Of a stretch of DNA of 64,000 nt, positions 54,790-64,000 are shown one piece after another. Location: contig JAJOJN010000062.1 of assembly GCA_021208565.1 (NCBI GenBank), positions 1 through 64,000 of the forward strand, written 5' to 3'. Origin of the DNA: Nitrincola sp. GTDB lineage: Bacteria; Pseudomonadota; Gammaproteobacteria; Pseudomonadales; Balneatricaceae. The first letter of the stretch is position 1. Each line of letters starts with the position of its first letter. The position numbers were made by a program, and so were the translations under genes. The notes beneath the pieces are model-generated. The model worked only from the letters and a program-made list of their open reading frames with translations, was not told where the DNA came from and searched no databases.

Positions 54790-55164
54790 TTAAAAGAATA
54801 AACGTGTAAACCACAGACCGACATAAAGCGCTGTGATACATAGAATTACGCTTAATAATACATAAATTAAGGCCGCTCCGGTATGCCCTTCATTGAGCAA
54901 GGTCACGGCTTCGAGCGAAAAAGTAGAAAAAGTAGTGAATCCACCTAAAAGACCCGTCATTAATAAAGGTCTTAACTCAGGTGAGAGACGAGCTTTTTCC
55001 ATGATAAGAACAAATGCTATCCCCATTAAAAAAGAGCCAACAACATTAATGCTCAAGGTGCCTATCGGGAGTTTCGTGTCCGATGAATTCAGCAATCCGC
55101 TAATCCAAAATCGGAGCATGGAGCCCAGCGCGCCGCCTAAAGCCACTGCCAAAAGATGCATCAT
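54790..55164 (-). CDS. crcB: Fluoride efflux channel
   Basis: MMHLLAVALGGALGSMLRFWISG...GTLSINVVGSFLMG...LLTGLLGGFTTFSTFSLE. Confidence 0.92.
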   Translation of the reverse strand: MMHLLAVALGGALGSMLRFWISGLLNSSDTKLPIGTLSINVVGSFLMGIAFVLIMEKARLSPELRPLLMTGLLGGFTTFSTFSLEAVTLLNEGHTGAALIYVLLSVILCITALYVGLWFTRLFF

Positions 55165-55168
55165 CACT

Positions 55169-56520
55169 TTATGTCTCGTCTTTATAACGTTGTTGAGAGC
55201 TAGACCTATCGCGTTCTTGTAAAACACGCAGTTTCTCAGCAATCTTTATCTCAAGACCACGAGGAACGGGTTGGTAGTATTGTCTATCCGCTATCGTTTC
55301 AGGCAGATAGACCTCACCGGCAGCATAGGCATCGGGTTCGTTATGTGCATATCGATAGCTGTCACCATATCCTTGCGCTTTCATCAAGGCTGTCGGTGCA
55401 TTACGAAGATGAGTGGGGACTTCATAGGCGGGATCTTGCCGAACATCGGCGCGACATTGGTTAAACGCTTGGTAAAGCGCGTTACTCTTGGGCGCACAAG
55501 CACAATAGACAGCCGCTTGCGCGATAGCTCTTTCCCCCTCGGCTGGCCCCACTCTCTCAAACGCATCCCAAGCGCAAGGGCGACTTGCATTGCTCTAGGG
55601 TCAGCATTGCCGATATCTTCTGAGGCGATCGCAACAAGCCTTCTGGCAACATATAAAGGGTCACAGCCGCCTTCCAACATGCGACAATACCAGTACAAAG
55701 CGCCATCGGGTGATGAACCACGAACGGATTTATGAAAAGCGGAAATCATGTCGTAGAAAAGATCACCGCCTTTATCGAAACGCCGACCACTGGATTGCAT
55801 CACCTCATCCAGCACACTCGCACTCACGTAATCCAACTCTGCTTGAGGCTCAGCAAGATCTGTTGCCAACTCAAGTAGATTTAGTGCACGGCGAGCATCT
55901 CCATCAGCAGCCATAACGAGCTGATCAAGAACACTCTCTTCAAATTTAAACTGACGCTGACCTAACCCTTTTTCTTGATCCGTCAGCGCACGGTCAATTA
56001 ACTCACGAATATCGTCTGCTTCAAGGGGGCGAAGAAGATAGACCCTAGCACGTGATAACAAAGCGTTATTCAATTCAAATGAAGGGTTTTCCGTGGTCGC
56101 ACCAATAAACACCACTGTGCCATCTTCAACGTAGGGCAAAAAAGCATCTTGCTGTGATTTGTTAAATCGATGAACCTCATCAACAAACAGCAGTGTTTTT
56201 CTTCCCCGTTGAGATCTTATCACCTTAGCTTCGTCTATGGCTTGGCGTATCTCTTTAACGCCTGATAGCACGGCGGACAGGGTGATAAAATGCGCATCAC
56301 TGTGATGGGCAATCAATCGAGCCAGGGTGGTTTTTCCAACACCAGGTGGCCCCCAAAGAATCATCGAGTGAATGTGCCCCTGCTCTATCGATTTTCTAAG
56401 GGGCTTATCCTTGGCTAAAAGATGCTTTTGACCCGAATATTCGTCTAGACGACGAGGACGCATCCTCGCCGCTAGAGGTTGGTAGGAATTTGAATGGGCA
56501 CTAGAAAATAGATCGGTCAT
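55169..56520 (-). CDS. rarA: Replication-associated recombination protein A (MgsA/RarA), frameshifted near 55550
   Basis: [59 protein letters not shown]-term [13 protein letters not shown]. Confidence 0.93.
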
Positions 56521-57143
56521 TAGAGTCCTGAATCAAGAATGACATCAATATCATCAGGCGGATCAAAGGTGAAAATAGACTCATCAAGCTCTGGATTAAG
56601 CTGCTGGTTGCTGAGTTGAATCATGGAGCGCTGACCCAAGGTGTCATCCAGCAAAAGCTCAGATAAAACTGAATCTTTGAACAACAATCTCACTCGAGAG
56701 AACATCACTTCTTGTGCTTACTTGGGGAGCAACTCAAACACAATCATATCGTCCTGTTGTTGAACCAACTCCACTTCATAGCGACGATCCAGTTCATGTA
56801 TACGTCCATTTAGGATTAGCGCCGGCGCACTTTCGGTGTTTTCGTCAGCCGGTTTACGTGTTGCCTGCTCTAAGTCAGGATCATAGATCCAGATAAATTC
56901 TCCATCAGATATAATTTCCTGTGGAAATGGAGAAACCGTAATCCAAGCAAATCTATCCGGGCGCTCAATGGCAAAATGGCCAGTTGAACTTTCACCACGA
57001 ACACCCTGTTCGTTAGTGATGAATTGATCAAAATCAGCGGTGAAACGATCATAACCCGATAGCAGTGACGCTAACTGGTCGATGGGTTGCGCCTGTAGGG
57101 TCATCGAAGCGCTTAACAGCAGTGTTGCAAAGAGTTTACGCAT
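56520..57143 (-). CDS. lolA: Outer-membrane lipoprotein carrier protein, frameshifted near 56710
   Basis: LASLLSGYDRFTADFDQFITNEQGVRGESSTGHFAIERPDRFAWITVSPFPQEIISDGEFIWIYDPDLEQ. Confidence 0.9.
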
Positions 57144-57154
57144 GGCGTTTCCTT

Positions 57155-59728
57155 CTAATCTCTCGGGGGTGGTGGCGCTAAAACTTCACGTTGTCCATTA
57201 CTGCCAGCGGATGAAACGACACCTGCGGCTTCCATTGTTTCTATCATACGAGCGGCGCGGTTATAACCTATTTTCAGCTTACGCTGCACCGCTGATATGG
57301 AGGCTTTACGACTTTCGGTCACAAAAGCGACGGCTTCGTCATACAGCTCATCCTGCTCATCATCGAACATTCCACCTGAACCTCCGCCGAATGAACCTGC
57401 CTCTTCAACTCCACCAGACATAATTTCGTCTAGATAGTTCGGTGGTCCCATCTGTTTCCAAGCCTCAACGGTTCGATGAACTTCATCATCACTGACAAAG
57501 GCACCGTGAACACGGTTGGGTATACTCGTACCGGCGGGTAAATAAAGCATATCACCATAACCCAATAGGTTTTCAGCACCTGATTGATCGAGAATGGTTC
57601 TAGAATCTATTTTTGAAGAAACTTGGAAAGCGATTCGGGTCGGCACGTTGGCTTTAATAAGGCCAGTGATAACATCCACGGATGGACGTTGTGTCGCTAA
57701 GATTAAGTGAATACCGGCCGCTCGAGCTTTTTGTGCTATTCGAGCAATCAGTTCTTCGACTTTTTTTGCCAACCATCATCATCATGTCAGCAAATTCGTC
57801 AATCACAACCACAATATAGGGTAAGGTTGTTAAATTAGGTTTTGGCTCATCGGCAGGCAAACCGTAATCCTGAGGGTTCCAGAGAGGGTCCTTAAGGGGC
57901 TGCCCTTCTGCTTCAGCTTGTAACACCTTATCGTTATAGCCAGCAATGTTCCGGACACCCATTTTGGCCATCAAGCGGTAGCGTCTTTCCATCTCACCGA
58001 CACACCAGCGCAAACCACCAGCAGCCTCTTTCATATCCGTAATAACCGGAGTTAAGAGATGCGGAATACCCTCATAGATAGAGAGTTCAAGCATTTTGGG
58101 ATCAACTAGGATAAGACGAACTTCCTCTGGTGTCGCTTTGAAAAGTAAGCTCAGTAGCATAGCATTAACCCCGACTGACTTACCTGAACCGGTTGTTCCG
58201 GCCACTAGCAAGTGGGGCATTTTGGCTAAATTGGTGACCACTGGATTACCCGCAATATCATTACCTAGGGCCAGAGTTAGCTTAGATCGAGCCTCCAAAA
58301 AAGACTTGGAAGTCAGTACTTCACTGAGGTGAACTATTTGACGAGTTTCATTGGGTATTTCAACCCCTACATAAGATTTCCCCGGAATGACCTCAACAAC
58401 ACGGACGCTCGATACGGTCATGGAGCGCGCTAAGTCTTTTGACAGATTACTGATTTTGCTCGCTTTAACGCCGGGCGCGGGCTGAATCTCAAATCGAGTA
58501 ATGACAGGACCAGGATTGACTTCAACAACCTCCGCTATCACACCGAAATCTTTAAGCTTTTCTTCCAGAAGTCGAGACATCTGCTCGAGTTGTTCTTCAG
58601 AATATCCTTGAGTCTCCTTGACCTCAGCCTTATCCAAAAGATCCATAGAAGGTAATTCCATAGGCTTCTTTATTGAAAGTGTCGATTCGCTTAATTCATC
58701 CAAATTATCGACATCTTCTATGGGCTGATGCGTCTCAGATAAGGGAACGATTTTCAGTTGGCGACGCTGTTCTTGCTGATGTAGCGATAAATTAGAATCA
58801 ACCGAACGGCCGTTACTAAGGCTGTTGCTCACGATAGGGATTTCTAAATCGTTAACGCTGAACAAGTCATCGTCGGACTGGCTAGTATTACCAGCGCCAA
58901 AACCCGCCAACCCTTCATTTAGCTTAGGCTCTGAAAGCTGAGGCTCTTGTCGAACTCTAGCTACCATCGAGTCCAGTCTTGGCTCACGACGCATTCTATC
59001 CTCGGCAGATGAGGAGGTTACCGAAGGCTCAGGCTTAGGGCTTTTCTTGGGCAAACTCACTGATGGCATTGACACCTTAGGCATAGAAACTTTTGGCATA
59101 GACACAGCAGGAAGCTTTACTTTCTTGACAGAGCCCAGCTTACTGGGAAAACGACCAATGCTATCAATCACGCCAGCCATGAGATCTCCATAAATAGTGT
59201 AAGACCGAATAAGCATAAAACCCAAGCCAGCAATGTACTGCCATAAACACTCAAAACAGCAACAGAGATATCAGACAAGGCATGGCCGATAAGCCCTCCT
59301 GCGGTAAACGGGAAGCGCAAAGTTTCATTAGAAATATGAATAGACATGAGCATCGTCAAGCCGATCAACATGATCAGCGCACCGGAAAATCTCAGCATAA
59401 AGAAGGGAATGCCATCCAATATGCCAACTCTTCTCCTCAGTAAGAATCTGATGGCCGGCCAGATGATCAGTACGGGAATTAACCATGCCGCCAAGCCTGT
59501 AAACGATACCAACAGATCGGCTAACCAAGCACCTGCAGCGCCCGCAAGGTTGCTAATATTCGGCTGGTAGCCGGCATGCGACCAACCTGGATCTGAAGCG
59601 TCATAACTCCAAATAGCCAAAAACAAAAATAGCGCCACACCGATGACGACGATTAATCCTGCTTCTTTAAACACACGTGCCAAATGTTGACCTAGAGGTA
59701 ACGGTCGTGACATGCCCTGCTCACTCAC
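57155..59728 (-). CDS. ftsK: DNA translocase FtsK, split by frameshifts (T7 run at 57761-57767; second near 59190)
   Basis: N-terminal 4-TM region, [64 protein letters not shown], gamma domain [31 protein letters not shown]. Confidence 0.95.
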
Positions 59729-59854
59729 TATACAAAATCCTTAACATTAACAAGGTTCGGAACCTTTATCGGTTTTTCACGTCCTATTGTGCCACAAACC
59801 ACACTCAATACAGGAGTGTTGATAGGTTACTATTATCTTTCTATTTGTTTATGA

Positions 59855-60860
<1,006 letters not shown>

Positions 60861-60868
60861 CTGTCTCG

Positions 60869-61600
60869 ATGATTCCATGGCTAGAGGGTGATAACTGCCC
60901 TTTTCCTCCTGTCAGCCAAGCGCTAGAACATCCTAATGGTCTTCTGGCTGCAGGAGGTGAGCTTTCACCTCGCCGCTTGTTGTCAGCCTATCGGCAAGGC
61001 ATCTTTCCTTGGTTTAACCCTGGTGAACCCATTCTCTGGTGGAGCCCAAACCCTAGGTGCGTGATAAAACCCAACCAATTACGCATTTCGCGCAGCCTTA
61101 GAAAAACGATTAAGCACCACCCTTACCGTATTACATTTGATCAAGCCTTCACTGAGGTAATGAAAGCCTGCGCTGAGCCCCGAGCCTATCAACAGGGAAC
61201 CTGGATAAGTCCGCGCATGATTCAGGCCTACACTCATTTACACCATCAAGGCGTTGCACATTCTGTTGAGGTTTGGGATGGCGAACTTTTAGTAGGTGGT
61301 CTATATGGTTTAGCCATAGGCTCACTCTTTTTTGGTGAGTCTATGTTTAGTCGTCGCACGAATACATCCAAAATCGCTTTTAGCTATTTATGCGTACAAC
61401 TTGATACTTGGGGATTTAACTTAATCGATTGCCAAGTTCATAACGAACACTTGGAAAGTTTAGGAGCCACATTGATTTCACGAGATACTTTTTGTTCAAT
61501 GTTAAAAAAGCATCTTGATGATTCTGTCACGCCAGATTGGATTTTTTCGATCGATTCTGATCTAGTGGCTGCGAAACGTGAATCAGGAGTAACTCTATGA
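60869..61600 (+). CDS. aat: Leucyl/phenylalanyl-tRNA--protein transferase
   Basis: LLAAGGELSPRRLLSAYRQGIFPWFNPGEPILWWSPNPRCV. Confidence 0.95.
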   Translation: MIPWLEGDNCPFPPVSQALEHPNGLLAAGGELSPRRLLSAYRQGIFPWFNPGEPILWWSPNPRCVIKPNQLRISRSLRKTIKHHPYRITFDQAFTEVMKACAEPRAYQQGTWISPRMIQAYTHLHHQGVAHSVEVWDGELLVGGLYGLAIGSLFFGESMFSRRTNTSKIAFSYLCVQLDTWGFNLIDCQVHNEHLESLGATLISRDTFCSMLKKHLDDSVTPDWIFSIDSDLVAAKRESGVTL

Positions 61601-62315
61601 GCAACATGCAGACTTTACGGTTCTATGTGACTCCTTCACATAATTGCAGCTATCTACCTGACCAAAAAGCCAAAACACTTTTTGTAGATCCACAAACACG
61701 TATCAGTGTGGATGGTTATAGCCAATTATCTGAACTTGGTTTTCGTCGCAGTGGCAATCACATTTATCGCCCACACTGTGAAGGCTGCAACGCCTGCCAA
61801 TCCATTAGAATACCTGTCAATCTATTCAAACCGAGCAAATCTCAAAAAAGAATCATTAATAAAAACAAAAGATCTTACTGTGATTCGCAAAGCGCCCGTT
61901 ATGGATCATGAATACTTCGATCTTTATCAGCGTTACATAGAAAAGCGTCATGCGGATGGTGATATGTATCCACCTTCACCAGAACAGTTTCATCAATTTC
62001 TGGTGGAAGGGGCTCTGAATAGTTGGTTTTACGAATTTCGTGATACCGATCAACGCCTAGTTGCTATTGCAGTAACCGATCATCTGCAACGCGATATGTC
62101 AGCGCTTTTATACTTTTTACGACCCTGATGAAGAAGACAGAAGCCTAGGTACTTTTGCTATATTGACGCAAATCGCTGAAGCACGTAATCGAAACATGAA
62201 TTATCTTTATCTGGGTTACTGGGTCAAAGAGTGTCGAAAAATGCGCTACAAAACGGCATTTAAACCACTCGAAATGCTGATTGATGGACATTGGACCCAC
62301 TATCGTCAAGAATGA
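61597..62315 (+). CDS. bpt: Aspartate/glutamate leucyltransferase, two frameshifts
   Basis: [18 protein letters not shown]...[42 protein letters not shown]-term [32 protein letters not shown]. Confidence 0.93.
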
Positions 62316-62402
62316 TTTTGATTTGTCACTGTTTTCAGGTAGAATCTGCGCCTTTAAAACCGGACAGGGTTTTAGCTAACCAGTCTCAGAGGTAATCACT
62401 GA

Positions 62403-62621
62403 ATGGCGAAAGAAGATTCATTTGAAATGGAAGGTACTGTGGTAGACACACTTCCAAACACGATGTTCCGCGTAGAACTTGAAAATGGTCATGTTGTAAC
62501 GGCACATATCTCCGGAAAAATGCGCAAGCACTATATCCGTATCCTTACTGGCGACAAAGTTAAAGTTGAGTTAACACCTTACGATTTAAGCAAAGGTCGT
62601 ATCACTTATCGCGCACGTTGA
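62403..62621 (+). CDS. infA: Translation initiation factor IF-1
   Basis: [72 protein letters not shown]. Confidence 0.98.
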   Translation: MAKEDSFEMEGTVVDTLPNTMFRVELENGHVVTAHISGKMRKHYIRILTGDKVKVELTPYDLSKGRITYRAR

Positions 62622-62624
62622 GAG

Positions 62625-62655
62625 ACGGCGGACATCTATAGAGCCGCCGTTATTT
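62625..62655 (+). terminator. Probable infA terminator
   Basis: ACGGCGG...CCGCCGT 7-bp arms followed by a short T-rich stretch. Confidence 0.5.
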
Positions 62656-62681
62656 CATCATATGCAGACGATAAGCAGCCG

Positions 62682-64000
62682 TTAGGCTGCTACCGTCTCG
62701 CAGGATAAACGTATCTCGCCCTCTTCCGCGGTGATCTTAACCTCTCCACCACCCTCAGAGAGCTCGCCAAAGAGTATCATTTCAGCTAGCGGCTTCTTGA
62801 TCTTCTCTTGGATTAATCGACGTCATGGGTCTGGCGCCCATTTTTTCATCATACCCATGCTCAGCCAACCAATCACGAGCAGATTCACTGACATGCAAGA
62901 CTACTTGTTTTTCATCTAACTGAGCTTGAAGCTCTGTTAAGAATTTATCCACTACGCCTTTAATGATTTCTGGGTTCAGTGGCTTAAATTGAATCACAGC
63001 GTCCAAGCGGTTTCTGAACTCTGGAGTAAACAAGCGCTTCAGTGCTTCCATGCCATCAGTACTGTGATCTTGATGAGTAAAGCCAATCGATGGGCGGCTC
63101 ATAGCCTCAGCTCCCGCATTAGTGGTCATCACTAGCACCACATTACGGAAATCCGCTTTTCGACCGTTGTTATCGGTCAGCGTACCGTTATCCATCACCT
63201 GTAACAGAATATTAAAGACTTCAGGATGCGCTTTTTCGATCTCATCCAAAAGCAAAACACAATGAGGTGATTTAGTAATTGCCTCTGTGAGTAAGCCACC
63301 CTGATCAAAACCTACGTAACCCGGAGGCGCACCTATTAATCTGGAAACCGTATGCCTTTCCATATACTCAGACATATCGAAGCGAACCAACTCAATCCCC
63401 ATGATTCTCGCTAATTGAGTGGTGACTTCGGTTTTACCTACACCTGTAGGACCTGCAAACAAGAAAGAGCCTACGGGCTTATTAGGCTCTTTAAGACCAG
63501 CACGCGATAACTTGATGGCTGCCGCCAAGGTATCAATTGCCTCATCTTGGCCCAGCACCACCATTTTAAGGTTGCTATCCAGCTTCTTAAGCAGATCTTT
63601 ATCAGAAGCAGAGACGCTCTTCGGTGGGATGCGGGCAATCTTGGCCACAACGGCTTCAACCTCAGGTACGTCAACGACTTTTTTACGGTTTTCAGGCTTT
63701 TGCAGGCGCTGATAGGCGCCGCTTTCGTCGATCACATCGATCGCTTTGTCAGGCATATGCTTGTCGTTTATGTAACGATCCGCTAGCTCTGCCGCTGCTT
63801 TCAATGCAGCATCGGTATATTCAAGCTCATGATGCTCTTCAAATCGCGACTTTAAGCCTTTTAGGATTTGATAAGTATCTGCAACACTCGGCTCAAGCAC
63901 ATCAACCTTTTGAAAGCGTCTGGCTAGCGCACGATCTTTCTCAAAAATGCCTCTAAACTCTTGGAAAGTTGTTGAGCCAATACAGCGAATCTCGCCAGAG
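62682..64000 (-). CDS. clpA: ATP-dependent Clp protease ATP-binding subunit ClpA (truncated by window edge, frameshifted near 62815)
   Basis: KPVGSFLFAGPTGVGKTEVTTQLARIMGIELVRFDMSEYMERHTVSRLIGAPPGYVGFDQGGLLTEAI; YINDKHMPDKAIDVIDESGA. Confidence 0.95.

Noticed and set aside
54790-55250. Fluoride riboswitch for crcB
   Set aside because: crcB follows rarA almost directly, leaving no room for a leader aptamer.

Overview
This 64-kb window is chromosomal, gene-dense, non-mobile DNA from a gammaproteobacterium (gene families and order look like an Oceanospirillales/Pseudomonadales relative). Main blocks, left to right: an osmoprotectant/betaine-type ABC transporter; alaC; gloA; a folX-folE-folM tetrahydromonapterin operon; a sirtuin; rimO; a KfrA-like regulator/unknown/NarL-type regulator cluster; a Gph-like phosphatase; a convincing XerCD dif site at 13679-13706; an NemA-type flavin oxidoreductase; ybiT; davA-davB lysine catabolism genes; a GntP permease plus patatin pair; rhlE; L,D-transpeptidases; an HTH-receiver regulator; pbpG; tamB-tamA; prpE; metH; tpm; a large EF-hand membrane protein; an M16 peptidase; two tandem phasins with matching promoter/operator architecture; a MATE pump; ugpQ; ubiF-like; serS-crcB-rarA-lolA-ftsK; trxB-aat-bpt-infA; and clpA. 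No CRISPR array, transposase, prophage, tRNA or rRNA was recognised. The best non-coding finding is the dif site, which sits between two terminator hairpins and whose left side matches 19 contiguous bases of phage P1 loxP. A second is a shared TGYTGCAMYGCACAA-type motif at both phasin promoters. About half of the genes, including essential ones (serS, ftsK, folE, trxB, lolA), are split by single-base indels, often in A/T homopolymers. This looks like unpolished sequence rather than biology, so fragmented ORFs are merged here into single genes.
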